Counted from the stretch's first letter, positions 8,202 through 16,802 are shown. The stretch is DNA of 64,000 nucleotides from Pseudomonadales bacterium (GCA_023268635.1 JALQUB010000022.1:62001-126000), one strand, 5' to 3'. Notes: generated by a model not told the origin, from the sequence alone. Program-made: numbers and translations.

Positions 8202-10079
8202 ATGATCCCATTACCCGTAATCGTTGGCTTCGGTGGCATCAGCCCCGCCGGTCGCAGCTCTTCACACCACGGCTATGCGCGCCTTGTCGCCAACGCTCTC
8301 CCTGCCGAAGCACAGTCACGTATGCTTGCCAGCCTAGCGGCACTTTCATCGGCGGGCGGCGAGGCCGGAGATGCGGCGAGCTTATTGGATGGCACGCTAA
8401 TTCGACCGCTTTCCGATGCCCTCTTCGATCCCAACAATTTGCTGAGCTATAAGCCCGCCAGCCTGAGTTCTCCCAACGGGGAATTGCAATTCACGATAAA
8501 CCGACGACAAGCTCCGACCCCACTCCCCCAAGGCTGGCGTGTCGTCTCGGAGAGTGCCGAGGAGATCGAGATTAAGTGCCCTAGCGCCGAAGTGATGCTC
8601 GAGCAACCGTTCAACGCGAAAGTCACCAGCGCAGGACAACTCCCAAACGGCTTTGACCCTGCCGCCCTGTACCCTTCTCGAAGCCATCCCCGTGCTCTGC
8701 AGATGACGGTCTTCGGCGCTTCGGATGCTATTAACTCCCTCGGCATCGATTGGGAACTTATCCGCTCCACCGTCGCGCCTGACGCGATCAGCGTTTATGC
8801 AGGAAACTGCCTGGGACAAGTCGACCAGGCAGGTTTTGGTGGCATGTTCCAGTCTCGACTCATGGGCCGCAAAGTCACCTCCAAGCAGCTTCCGTTAGGC
8901 TTAATCGAGATGCCCGCGGATTTCATTAACGCTTACCTGCTCGGCAATATGGGGACGACTGGTACCAGCGTCGCGGCTTGCGCCACATTCCTGTACAACC
9001 TTCGTCAAGGCATTCTAGATATCCAATCGGGTGCATCTCGCGTTGCCATAGTCGGTACGAGTGAAGCCCCTCTAGCACCCGAGGTCTTCGAGGGTTTCGC
9101 CGCCATGGGCGCTCTCGCCGATGATGCGAAATTACGCGCGCTCGATGGCATAGCAGACAACGAGCCAATTAATTCGCGACGCGCTTGTCGTCCCTTCGGT
9201 GAAAACTGCGGATTCACCATGGCGGAATCCGCACAATTCGTAGTCTTAATGGATGACGCCCTCGCCATTGAACTTGGCGCATCGATTCTAGGCTCAGTCA
9301 GTAATGTCTTTATCAACGCAGACGGATACAAGAAATCGATCGCCGGCCCAGGTGTCGGCAACTACCTCACGGTGGCGAAGGCAGCGGCAGCAGCACGATC
9401 GATCCTAGGCGAGAAGAGCCTGCGCGAACGCAGCCTAATACAAGCGCACGGAACAGGCACTCCTCAAAATCGCGTGAGTGAATCGATGATCTTAGATCGA
9501 GTAGCGTCAGAGTTTGGTATAGACAATTGGAAGGTCAGCGCCGTCAAAGCCTTCGTCGGCCATTCGCTCGCATCATCCGGTGGAGACCAGCTCATGTCGA
9601 CGTTAGGTTGTTGGCACCACAACATCATCCCTGGGATCGAGACGATCTCTTCGATCGCTGATGATGTAAGTAACAAGCACCTGGATTTCGTGCTCAAGCA
9701 TCGAGAGGTCGAGCAGAATAGCATCGATGTCGCGCTACTCAACTCGAAAGGCTTCGGGGGTAATAACGCGACCGCAACTGTACTTGCCCCTCACGTGACC
9801 AATAAACTCTTGCGCGCAAGATTCGGTGAAAAAGCGATGCAAGCGCACACGAGTCGCAATGAAGCCGTCGCGATGGCGAGTCGTAATTATGATGACGCCG
9901 TAAACAAAGGCGAGCACAAGATCATCTATCACTTCGACCATAATGTGCTAGGAGAGGAAGCGCTGACTTTTACAGATTCAGCGCACGGACCTAGCGCGAT
10001 GTCAGTTGGCAAAAATCGTCCCAGCGTGTCTCTCGACTTTTCGAGCCCGTATGCGGATATAAGCAATCAGGACGATTAA
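8202..10079 (+). CDS. fabY: beta-ketoacyl-ACP synthase, FabY-like
   Basis: A 625-residue stand-alone condensing enzyme of the thiolase fold. The C-H-H triad of KAS I/II is present: C260 in SVAACAT, H416 in QAHGTGTPQN and H454 in AFVGHSLASSGG, with the conserved lysine at 449. The N-terminal opening PVIVGFGGISPAGRSSSHHG and the length resemble FabY of Pseudomonas aeruginosa, which starts fatty-acid synthesis from acetyl-CoA and malonyl-ACP in place of FabH. No acyl-carrier protein or other fab gene is adjacent. It could instead be a secondary-lipid ketosynthase. The ribosome binding site is AAGGTCG before ATG. Confidence 0.72.
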   Translation: MIPLPVIVGFGGISPAGRSSSHHGYARLVANALPAEAQSRMLASLAALSSAGGEAGDAASLLDGTLIRPLSDALFDPNNLLSYKPASLSSPNGELQFTINRRQAPTPLPQGWRVVSESAEEIEIKCPSAEVMLEQPFNAKVTSAGQLPNGFDPAALYPSRSHPRALQMTVFGASDAINSLGIDWELIRSTVAPDAISVYAGNCLGQVDQAGFGGMFQSRLMGRKVTSKQLPLGLIEMPADFINAYLLGNMGTTGTSVAACATFLYNLRQGILDIQSGASRVAIVGTSEAPLAPEVFEGFAAMGALADDAKLRALDGIADNEPINSRRACRPFGENCGFTMAESAQFVVLMDDALAIELGASILGSVSNVFINADGYKKSIAGPGVGNYLTVAKAAAAARSILGEKSLRERSLIQAHGTGTPQNRVSESMILDRVASEFGIDNWKVSAVKAFVGHSLASSGGDQLMSTLGCWHHNIIPGIETISSIADDVSNKHLDFVLKHREVEQNSIDVALLNSKGFGGNNATATVLAPHVTNKLLRARFGEKAMQAHTSRNEAVAMASRNYDDAVNKGEHKIIYHFDHNVLGEEALTFTDSAHGPSAMSVGKNRPSVSLDFSSPYADISNQDD

Positions 10080-10100
10080 TCACGACGACCAAGCTCGCTT

Positions 10101-10133
10101 GAGGTATAAGCTGCTCTCGCCGCACTTATACCT
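10101..10133. terminator. inverted repeat between convergent genes, probable bidirectional terminator
   Basis: GAGGTATAAG (10101-10110) pairs perfectly with CTTATACCTC (10124-10133) around a 13-base loop. It lies between the fabY stop and the fumarase stop. Neither side has a clear T run, so termination may be factor-assisted. Confidence 0.5.
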
Positions 10134-10139
10134 CGACAG

Positions 10140-11669
10140 CTATTTTATCTCGAGAGCATGCTCTTCGGCGATGCGTTGCTTCCATATTGCTGGCCCCGTG
10201 TCGTGCACCGACGTCCCATTCACATCGACTGCGACAGTCACAGGCATATCTTCAACCACAAACTCGTGAATCGCTTCCATCCCGAGATCTTCGAACGCGA
10301 CCACCTTGGATTGACGAATCGCCTTCGACACCAGATACGCCGCTCCGCCTACGGCCATCAGATACACTGCTCGGTGCTTCTTGATAGCTTCCACGCCGGC
10401 TGAGCCTCGCTCGGCTTTGCCTATCATGCCGATAAGGCCAGTTTTCGCCAACATATCATCGGTGAATTTATCCATGCGCGTAGCTGTCGTCGGACCCGCC
10501 GGTCCAATGACTTCATCGCGCACCGCATCCACCGGCCCAACGTAATAAATAAACTTGTTCTTAAAGTCGACCCCTTCCGGCAAAGGTTCCCCGTTCGCTA
10601 ACTGAGTAAGCAAACGTTTATGCGCCGCGTCACGCCCAGTCAGCATTGTCCCCGATAACAGCAATGTCTCACCCGGCTGCCACTTTGCAATCTCCTCCGG
10701 CGTCACCTCATCCAAATTCACACGACGCGTCGTAGGCCCGACGTCCCAAGTAATTTCCGGCCACTCAGAAAGACTTGGCGGTGTCAGCTCAGCCACTCCA
10801 CTGCCATCGAGATGGAAGTGCGCATGACGTGTCGCAGCACAGTTGGGGATCATGGCAACCGGGAGCGAGGCTGCATGAGTGGGGTAGTCTTTAATCTTCA
10901 CATCAAGCACAGTTGTCAGACCTCCTAATCCCTGAGCTCCGATGCCTAAATTATTTACGCGCTCCATGATCTCTAGACGTAATTCTTCGACTCGATTATT
11001 AGGACCTCGCGTCCTTAACTCGTGTATATCGATTGGATCCATAAGTGATTCTTTCGCGAGTAACATGGCTTTTTCTGCGGTACCTCCAATCCCAATGCCG
11101 AGCATACCAGGAGGACACCATCCCGCACCCATGGTAGGAACCGTTCGTTCCACCCACTCCACGATGCTATCGCTTGGATTCAACATTACGAGCTTAGACT
11201 TATTCTCAGATCCCCCGCCTTTCGCTGCGAGTTTCACTTCAACCGAATTGCCAGGCACTAATTCCATATGAATCACCGCGGGCGTGTTATCACCCGAGTT
11301 TTTCCGCAGCCCAGCCGGATCCAACAAAATCGATGCGCGCAGCACATTGTCAGGATGTGTGTAGGCGCGACGCACGCCTTCGTTCACCATGTCGGCAATC
11401 GACATAGAACCTTCCCATTTCACCTGCATGCCGACTTTTAGGAAAACACAGACGATACCAGTGTCCTGGCAGATGGGACGTTTACCTTCCGCGCAGAGCC
11501 GTGAATTAATTAAGATCTGCGCCATCGCATCTTTAGCCGCCGGCGATTCTTCCCGTTGGTAAGCCTCGTGCACAGCTCGAATAAAATCGATGGGATGGTA
11601 GTATGAGATGTATTGCAGCGCGTCGGCGATACTCTGAATTAAATCTTCATTGCGGATAAGTGTAGTCAC
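10140..11669 (-). CDS. fumA: class I fumarate hydratase (iron-sulfur)
   Basis: 509-residue fumarase that interconverts fumarate and malate in the TCA cycle using an oxygen-sensitive 4Fe-4S cluster. Cluster cysteines are visible in LCAEGKRPICQDTG (N-terminal part) and IPNCAATRHAH (middle). The alpha domain (to about residue 290) and beta domain (EVTPEEIAKWQPGE onward, with GPVDAVRDEVIGPAGPTTA) are fused, as in FumA/FumB. The start is GTG 11669, 6 bases after GAGGT. The gene is divergent from a crotonase-family gene. The iron dependence fits the nearby sodB only loosely. Confidence 0.92.
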   Translation of the reverse strand: MTTLIRNEDLIQSIADALQYISYYHPIDFIRAVHEAYQREESPAAKDAMAQILINSRLCAEGKRPICQDTGIVCVFLKVGMQVKWEGSMSIADMVNEGVRRAYTHPDNVLRASILLDPAGLRKNSGDNTPAVIHMELVPGNSVEVKLAAKGGGSENKSKLVMLNPSDSIVEWVERTVPTMGAGWCPPGMLGIGIGGTAEKAMLLAKESLMDPIDIHELRTRGPNNRVEELRLEIMERVNNLGIGAQGLGGLTTVLDVKIKDYPTHAASLPVAMIPNCAATRHAHFHLDGSGVAELTPPSLSEWPEITWDVGPTTRRVNLDEVTPEEIAKWQPGETLLLSGTMLTGRDAAHKRLLTQLANGEPLPEGVDFKNKFIYYVGPVDAVRDEVIGPAGPTTATRMDKFTDDMLAKTGLIGMIGKAERGSAGVEAIKKHRAVYLMAVGGAAYLVSKAIRQSKVVAFEDLGMEAIHEFVVEDMPVTVAVDVNGTSVHDTGPAIWKQRIAEEHALEIK

Positions 11670-11846
11670 GATAATACCTCGGCTGCCTGTGAGAAATTCG
11701 ATGCGTTATAACAACGCTCAGCAACGCCTATGCCTTGCAATACAGCGAAGGCTAGCATACTGTTTCGTTTAAGAATTCTAACATTGCTTTAGCAACGTCG
11801 CGAGGCTGAAGCATCGCAAAACACCCGAACAACGGAAATCCTATCC

Positions 11847-12620
11847 ATGCTTGAGTCCAGCAACACCCATATTGAATATAGCCTAGAATCCGGCGTGCTC
11901 ACGATTAAGATAAATCGACCAGAAAAGAAAAATGCACTATTGCCAGAAATGTATGCCGCCTTAGCGAACGGAATTCAATGGGCCGATAATTCCGATGAGG
12001 TGCGTGCAGTGCTTATCCGCGGGACAGAGGACTGTTTCACGAGCGGCAATGATGTGAATGGCTTTGTGAAAAATAACGATGACGACGCAAGCGGCCGGCC
12101 ATCCCACGCACTCATGATGGCGCTAAATGACAGCCGTAAGCCCATCGTCGCGGCAATTAGCGGCCTCGCCATTGGTATTGGCACTACGATGTTATTCCAC
12201 TGCGATCTCGTGTATGCCTCACGCGACTGCTTCCTACAAATGCCTTTCACTCGCCTCGGCTTGTGCCCCGAAGCAGGTTCGAGTTATCTGCTGCCGCGCC
12301 AAATCGGTCATCAGCGAGCTTCTGAGATGCTGCTCCTCGGAGACAGAATGAGTGCCGAGCAGGCTAGAGACTACGGCATAGTGAATGAAGTCCTTGCTCA
12401 AAATGAATACCTCGAACATGCCTATAGTAAGGCGGTGCAGCTCGCAGCCTTACCAAGCGACTCGGTGCAGACCAGCAAGCGACTCATCAAAAAAGGCTCG
12501 CCCGAGGCTGCTCGCGCAGTCATCACCGAAGAACTCAAAGAATTTCAGCGCCTGCTTGAAACACCAGAAGCACAGGCTATCGTGCAGGCATTTTTAGCAA
12601 AATCAGCCGCTAAGTCTTAA
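11847..12620 (+). CDS. enoyl-CoA hydratase/isomerase family protein (crotonase fold)
   Basis: 257 residues. NRPEKKNALLPEMYAAL opens the CoA-binding part, CFTSGNDVNGF and SGLAIGIGTTMLFHCDL form the oxyanion-hole region, and GLCPEAGSSYLLPRQIG contains the glutamate expected at one catalytic position. Members hydrate enoyl-CoA or move double bonds during fatty-acid oxidation; the exact substrate is not readable. It is a single gene, convergent with the DnaJ-like gene. A second paralogue is at 16008. Confidence 0.85.
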   Translation: MLESSNTHIEYSLESGVLTIKINRPEKKNALLPEMYAALANGIQWADNSDEVRAVLIRGTEDCFTSGNDVNGFVKNNDDDASGRPSHALMMALNDSRKPIVAAISGLAIGIGTTMLFHCDLVYASRDCFLQMPFTRLGLCPEAGSSYLLPRQIGHQRASEMLLLGDRMSAEQARDYGIVNEVLAQNEYLEHAYSKAVQLAALPSDSVQTSKRLIKKGSPEAARAVITEELKEFQRLLETPEAQAIVQAFLAKSAAKS

Positions 12621-12633
12621 GCGCTCAAGAGAC

Positions 12634-13371
12634 TCATTCCAACAGAAAATCCTTCGCGGCATTCACTTTTTTGGCGAGATAGTCATTGCCTCCGCGATCG
12701 GGATGCAATTTACGCATAAGATCCCTGTGAGCGGCGATGATGTCCGCTCGCTCAGCACCTTCTTCTAAGCCGAGCACCTCTAGTGCGTGCGCACGTGTCA
12801 TGTGCTCATAGTGTCCGTTCGAAGCAGCATTGGACCCCACATCTGCATAGTCCTCCCAACCTGGATATGTTCGACTCAGATATGCGCGCAGCAACTGCGC
12901 CGAATCTCCTTCGCCTTGACACTCTTGCAGCAATTTAAGCAATTCTTCTTTCGTCAGATTATCGAGCTGCCGGCCGGCAAACTCGCCTGTTAGCACCTCT
13001 CCTTTCATTTCTGCGCTTTCATGATCGAGCACCATGGAGAGATAACGAGTTCGAATAGTCGATTCTTGACCTGTGCTGCGCGGTCGCGAGGCATTGGCCT
13101 TGCCTCGTAAAAAATGCAACACGGGCAGCAACCGCAATAAAGAAGGAAGAAATCGAAACAGGGTGGTCGCCGCTAGGCCTAAGGGAGCTAGGATAAACTG
13201 AACTGGCACCCGCCCCATTGCTATCAGAATAGCAACCACCAACAATCCCGCGATGCTTATAATGAGCCAACGATATTGATTTCGGGATAGTGCCAGGCGG
13301 CGGGATATTTTCTGCGCAATCCAATAGGCTAGAATTGGCAATGCGATAATGAGCAAGAGTCTAATAATCAT
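12634..13371 (-). CDS. membrane-anchored DnaJ-domain protein
   Basis: 245 residues. Two hydrophobic segments lie near the N-terminus (residues about 2-18 and 36-60), with a further apolar stretch to about 90. A linker follows, then a C-terminal J domain with RDLMRKLHPDRGGNDYLAKK, in which HPD is the motif that stimulates DnaK ATPase. This layout (membrane anchor first, J domain last) recalls DjlA/TIM14-type co-chaperones. It follows the VWA gene with an 8-base gap, so they form a pair. Its client is unknown; the shared operon suggests that the VWA protein and this co-chaperone act together, which is inference. Confidence 0.78.
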   Translation of the reverse strand: MIIRLLLIIALPILAYWIAQKISRRLALSRNQYRWLIISIAGLLVVAILIAMGRVPVQFILAPLGLAATTLFRFLPSLLRLLPVLHFLRGKANASRPRSTGQESTIRTRYLSMVLDHESAEMKGEVLTGEFAGRQLDNLTKEELLKLLQECQGEGDSAQLLRAYLSRTYPGWEDYADVGSNAASNGHYEHMTRAHALEVLGLEEGAERADIIAAHRDLMRKLHPDRGGNDYLAKKVNAAKDFLLE

Positions 13372-13379
13372 GATGGGAT

Positions 13380-14141
13380 TTAACCGTGTATTTGTCGCTC
13401 GATCAAAGCTACGGCGGTAGATGCACTTGGATCACGCCTTCCCAAAGCTTTCAATGCACTAACACCACCTGCCGCGTATACGGCTACAGCCCTTAGCAAG
13501 CTCCGTAATTGTTCTACGCTCGCACTATCGAAGCGGCTATAAGCCCCACCAGATAAACGGGCAAGCTCCTTGAAGCCAGCGTGCGCAGCGGGATCCCCTC
13601 CTTCTTGGAATGCAAATATTGGCACTTTCAACAGCCCCAATTTACCGGCGAAATCTGCCAAGGTGTCTATGTCTTCTTCGAGACTGTCACCAATGTAGAT
13701 TACACCACTCAATGGCTTCCGAGCGGTTTCGGCCAACGCATGCTTAAGCACCGCTTCAATCTGCGTACGACCAGCTTGACAGCTCAGCCCCTGCATTTTC
13801 TCCATGATCTCGGCCGCATCGGACTGCCACCCACTCGTATAGAAGTCTCCAAAACCTCGGAAATAACATAACTGCAGATTTAAGCCTCCAAGCGAATTAG
13901 CCTCGTTAAACATCTGCGCTTGTAGATGAGTAGCGGTATCCCATGTGGCTTGTCGACTGGCAGTCGCATCTAGGGCAAATATGAGACGACCCGCAGCGGC
14001 AGTCGCTGGCATCGCCGAGACTTTTTTGAGAAATTGATTTACCTCGTCCGACGTAGAGACCAAAGATCTATTAGGATTCTCAGGACGAGTCGCGGGCGCC
14101 GTCACCTTTGAAAGAAACTTGGCAATAATTCCCTTACTCAT
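13380..14141 (-). CDS. VWA-domain protein
   Basis: About 253 residues. A von Willebrand A-like domain begins near residue 55 with LIFALDATASRQATWD, whose DxTxS resembles the MIDAS metal site. The segment SGVIYIGDSLEEDIDTLADF contributes another acidic site. There is no signal peptide, so it is cytosolic. The start at 14141 is preferred because GGGGG lies 6 bases before ATG; the frame also allows an earlier start at 14213 without a binding site. It is upstream of, and nearly joined to, the membrane DnaJ gene. Function unknown. Confidence 0.75.
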   Translation of the reverse strand: MSKGIIAKFLSKVTAPATRPENPNRSLVSTSDEVNQFLKKVSAMPATAAAGRLIFALDATASRQATWDTATHLQAQMFNEANSLGGLNLQLCYFRGFGDFYTSGWQSDAAEIMEKMQGLSCQAGRTQIEAVLKHALAETARKPLSGVIYIGDSLEEDIDTLADFAGKLGLLKVPIFAFQEGGDPAAHAGFKELARLSGGAYSRFDSASVEQLRSLLRAVAVYAAGGVSALKALGRRDPSASTAVALIERQIHG

Positions 14142-14397
14142 AAATACCCCCAGTGCCTGCAACGATAACCCATGACCAACAATGTTGGCGCTATAGTGTC
14201 GAATCCTACTCATTTATGGTCTTGATCTATCTAATCAGAGACGTATTTCCTCTCAATAACAACCAATCGTTCTAATGCTATTCGAAGATTGATATTCGAT
14301 TTCAAAATACAGACGCCTTCTCTATTTCACTCGGCCCAACCATCCAGATTTCCGCAATTCAAGTGACAATATACTCAATTGCTTTTTTTGATGGCGC

Positions 14398-14426
14398 TGG
14401 GCAGTACAGAGCAAAACCATTATACT
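14398..14426 (+). promoter_or_regulatory. predicted sigma-70 promoter of the DUF6445 gene
   Basis: TGGGCA (14398-14403), a 17-base spacer and TATACT (14421-14426). It lies about 50 bases before the start codon. The -10 box overlaps the palindrome at 14422-14441. Confidence 0.45.
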
Positions 14427-14441
14427 CAGAAACCTGAGTAT
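14422..14441. promoter_or_regulatory. operator-like palindrome
   Basis: ATACTCAG-AAAC-CTGAGTAT, a perfect inverted repeat with 8-base arms and a 4-base centre. It overlaps the predicted -10 box and start site, the classic position for a repressor. An RNA hairpin at the start of the transcript is the alternative. Confidence 0.45.
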
Positions 14442-14473
14442 GCATGGACCTAATGAATTGAAGTGAGATTACA

Positions 14474-15085
14474 ATGCGTGACAGATATATCATAGTAGAT
14501 GATTTTTACAGCAACCCAGACAAACTGGTTGAATCTGCGCTCGACTCAATTAAAAAAGAAAAGCTTCCTAGAGGGACTTATGCGGGCGTTATGACCACTA
14601 ACTCCTACCTCGGTGAATCACTTAGGGACGTGTTTCAGAAGCTGACGATGGAACCATCCATAGATGCATCCACCAATGCTTGCGGCAGAGTTAGATTTAC
14701 CCTCCCCGAAGATCCTTTTAATTTTCATATCCACTACGACGTGGATTTACAAACCAAGTGGGCGGGAGTGGTCTACCTCTCAAAGGATCATCCTGAGGGA
14801 ATCGAAGGCACCGCGTTTTGGAAACACAAAAGAACCGGATTAGAAATCGCCCCAAATTCGCCTGAAACTTTCGCCAAATATGGCTGGAGCGATTTTATCG
14901 ACCTGAGAACTTTCTTAGAGACCGAAGGCCTCGACGAATCCTTATGGGAGAAGACGCTTTCGATCCCCTACAAGTACAATCGATTAGTACTCTTCAGGCC
15001 CTGGTTACTCCATTCACCAGGGCCCGCATTCGGAAATACGATAGAAAATTCGAGAAAGGTGCAAACCATCTTTCTAGGAAACTAA
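14474..15085 (+). CDS. DUF6445-type protein, 2-oxoglutarate/Fe(II) oxygenase-like
   Basis: 203 residues. The opening RYIIVDDFYSNPDKLVE and the spacing of conserved residues match DUF6445. Putative iron ligands of the jelly-roll oxygenase type can be placed at H87 and D89 (HYD) and H180 (LLHSPGPAFG), with a possible 2-oxoglutarate-binding arginine at R194. Members known to me occur near tryptophan halogenases and in marine genomes, with unproven substrate. Here it stands alone, with its own promoter and operator-like palindrome. The stop codon abuts the stop of the convergent YHS-like gene with no base between. Whether it is catalytic is not established. Confidence 0.68.
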   Translation: MRDRYIIVDDFYSNPDKLVESALDSIKKEKLPRGTYAGVMTTNSYLGESLRDVFQKLTMEPSIDASTNACGRVRFTLPEDPFNFHIHYDVDLQTKWAGVVYLSKDHPEGIEGTAFWKHKRTGLEIAPNSPETFAKYGWSDFIDLRTFLETEGLDESLWEKTLSIPYKYNRLVLFRPWLLHSPGPAFGNTIENSRKVQTIFLGN

Positions 15086-15607
15086 TCAGTTCGCTTTTAG
15101 ACTGCCCGCCGCAATGGCAAGTTCATAGCGCAATCTTGCATTATCCATATTGCGCTCTGAATCTTGTAGGAAGGTGGTACGTACCGCGTAGCGACCGTTG
15201 AGCACTAATTGATCGCCAATTCTAATAGCCGTACGGGGATCACCACGAGCGACCAAATTCCCAAAACTCATCCCCAGAGCGCAATGACCGCCAACGAAAG
15301 GCAAGTATTTATTACGGCCATTCTCCTGAGTCGCCGCATTAAACGTCGTCAGATTTTTCGCACTCGAAAAGCACCAGGTCACACCCTGCACTTCGGATTG
15401 ATAGGCGTCGCAATCCGCCTCTACAATAGTATGGTCGTCATAGGCAGACACGAGATCATAGGCAATCAAATCACCGTCAGCCATACGTGAAAAACCAATA
15501 CCCTCGTTATTGATGATGGCGTCGGGCTTTTGTTGCGCTTGAGCGACTAGGCTTAGCGATGCCAATAGGACTATGCTGACCAACTGTGCAAATAGGCGAG
15601 TCTTCAT
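15086..15607 (-). CDS. secreted YHS-domain-like protein
   Basis: 173 residues with a clear signal peptide (basic MKTR, hydrophobic core, cleavage after AQA at residue 24). The mature part has AYDLVSAY, then a stretch ending GVTWCFSSAKNLTTFNA, then KYLPFVGGHCALGMSFG. This is the pattern of periplasmic YHS-domain proteins, a family linked to metal binding. Two cysteines (in VTWCFSS and GGHCALG) and a histidine are candidate ligands. It is tail-to-tail with the DUF6445 gene. Function unknown. Confidence 0.7.
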   Translation of the reverse strand: MKTRLFAQLVSIVLLASLSLVAQAQQKPDAIINNEGIGFSRMADGDLIAYDLVSAYDDHTIVEADCDAYQSEVQGVTWCFSSAKNLTTFNAATQENGRNKYLPFVGGHCALGMSFGNLVARGDPRTAIRIGDQLVLNGRYAVRTTFLQDSERNMDNARLRYELAIAAGSLKAN

Positions 15608-15713
15608 TTCAACCTCCAGCTCGGATTAAGTGACATTATTAATATTGGACAGACGAGTGTATTACCACTATCGAGCTAGACTCAAGCGCAAGCCTGAAAT
15701 ATCCGAACCCGCG

Positions 15714-15751
15714 CTCCGACAGGTTAAGCAGTCTCCGACAGATTAAACAGT
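15714..15751. repeat. tandem 19-bp repeat, two copies
   Basis: The unit CTCCGACAGGTTAAGCAGT (15714-15732) is followed directly by the same unit with two changes (15733-15751). It lies between the YHS-like gene start and the 3' end of tRNA-Leu. It may be a duplication by slippage or a pair of protein sites. Confidence 0.5.
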
Positions 15752-15782
15752 GCAGATTAGATAATGAAGAGGGGCAAAAAAA

Positions 15783-15868
15783 TGGTGCGGACGGGGAGAC
15801 TTGAACTCCCACACCTTTCGATACTAGAACCTAAATCTAGCGCGTCTACCAATTCCGCCACGTCCGCA
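15783..15868 (-). tRNA. tRNA-Leu, anticodon UAG
   Basis: Read on the minus strand, the 86-base gene begins TGCGGACGTGGCGGAATTGG and ends with an encoded CCA. The 7-bp acceptor stem TGCGGAC/GTCCGCA is perfect. The anticodon stem CTAGA/TCTAG encloses the loop TTTAGGT with anticodon TAG, and the T arm contains GTTCAAGTC. The long variable arm accounts for the size and fits leucine. A run of T follows the CCA and probably ends transcription. Confidence 0.95.
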
Positions 15869-15908
15869 GGGCTTGATGCGCTCTAGTCCGAGCACATCAG
15901 GGACGCGC

Positions 15909-15936
15909 ATTATACCCGATAACCACCCATTGCCAA
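15909..15936 (-). promoter_or_regulatory. tRNA-Leu promoter with GC-rich discriminator
   Basis: Minus strand: TTGGCA (15931-15936), a 16-base spacer and a perfect TATAAT (15909-15914), then the discriminator GCGCGTCCC. GC-rich discriminators mark stable-RNA promoters under stringent control. It lies about 40 bases before the mature tRNA 5' end. Confidence 0.7.
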
Positions 15937-16007
15937 GCGCTAGTCAGCCCCATTCAAGAAACTTATACTCGAGAGACCCTAAGAATTAAAACAACAGAGG
16001 ACCGACC

Positions 16008-16802
16008 ATGGCCCACCTTGATCTCGCTGTCGTCGATGGCATAGCTACCCTGACTATGAACCGCCCAGAAGCCCGAAACGCGCTCAGCATGGAAATGCGT
16101 ACCCAACTCATCGAGGCTTTACATGACATAGAGCACGACGATACGGTGCGCTGCGTTGTTCTGAAGGGTGCGGGCGAGCACTTCATGGCGGGGGGCGACG
16201 TGAAGGGGATGGGCGAATCTATCAAGAAAGAGCCAGCAGAAGTCAGGAAAGAGTTCCTACTTCGTATCCATGACCTGCACCCGATCATGTTCGCGATGCG
16301 ACGCATGCCCAAGCCCGTCATTGCGAGCTGTCGCGGCGCATCGGCAGGCGCCGGCGTTAGCATGGCTCTTGCGTGCGATCTCGTCATCGCCTCTGAGGAC
16401 GCATTCTTCACGCTTGCCTACTGCAAAATCGGAACCAGCCCGGATGGCTCTGCGTCTTTCCACCTACCTCGAGCAGTTGGGATAAAGAAGGCGATGGAAA
16501 TAGCACTACTTGGGGACCGATTCAGCGCGCAAGAAGCTAAAGCGATAGGCATGATCAATTTTGTTGTCCCCACCGCGGAGCTAGATCGAGAGACCGACTC
16601 CCTCGCTCAGCGTCTCGCAGCAGGACCTACCCATGTTTACGGCAACACCAAGGCACTATTCTATCGCTCTCTGGAGAGCGAATTTGAAGCGCAGTTGCAA
16701 GCCGAAGCGGAATCCTTCGCTGACTGTGCCGCTCGCGCTGATTTCCGCGAGGGTGTTACTGCGTTCGTCGAGAAACGCAGTCCGATCTTCAGCGGCAAAT
16801 AG
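16008..16802 (+). CDS. enoyl-CoA hydratase family protein
   Basis: 264-residue crotonase-fold enzyme. NRPEARNALSMEMRTQLIEAL, the oxyanion-hole segments HFMAGGDVKGMG and CRGASAGAGVSMALACDL, and the substrate-side loop YCKIGTSPDGSASFHLPRAVG are well conserved. The position often held by the catalytic Glu in CPEAG-type hydratases is Asp here (SPDGS), as in isomerase-like and 1,2-epoxyphenylacetyl-CoA isomerase-like members, so isomerase activity is as likely as hydration. It is monocistronic, divergent from tRNA-Leu and convergent with the coiled-coil protein gene. Confidence 0.85.
   Translation: MAHLDLAVVDGIATLTMNRPEARNALSMEMRTQLIEALHDIEHDDTVRCVVLKGAGEHFMAGGDVKGMGESIKKEPAEVRKEFLLRIHDLHPIMFAMRRMPKPVIASCRGASAGAGVSMALACDLVIASEDAFFTLAYCKIGTSPDGSASFHLPRAVGIKKAMEIALLGDRFSAQEAKAIGMINFVVPTAELDRETDSLAQRLAAGPTHVYGNTKALFYRSLESEFEAQLQAEAESFADCAARADFREGVTAFVEKRSPIFSGK

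Larger units (their letters stand above)
14142..14473. other. divergent intergenic region with promoter, no gene seen
   Basis: About 330 bases between the VWA gene (minus) and the DUF6445 gene (plus), AT-rich in its right half. It holds the promoter and palindrome annotated separately and another copy of ATACTCA at 14371-14377. No coding signal was found. Confidence 0.5.
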
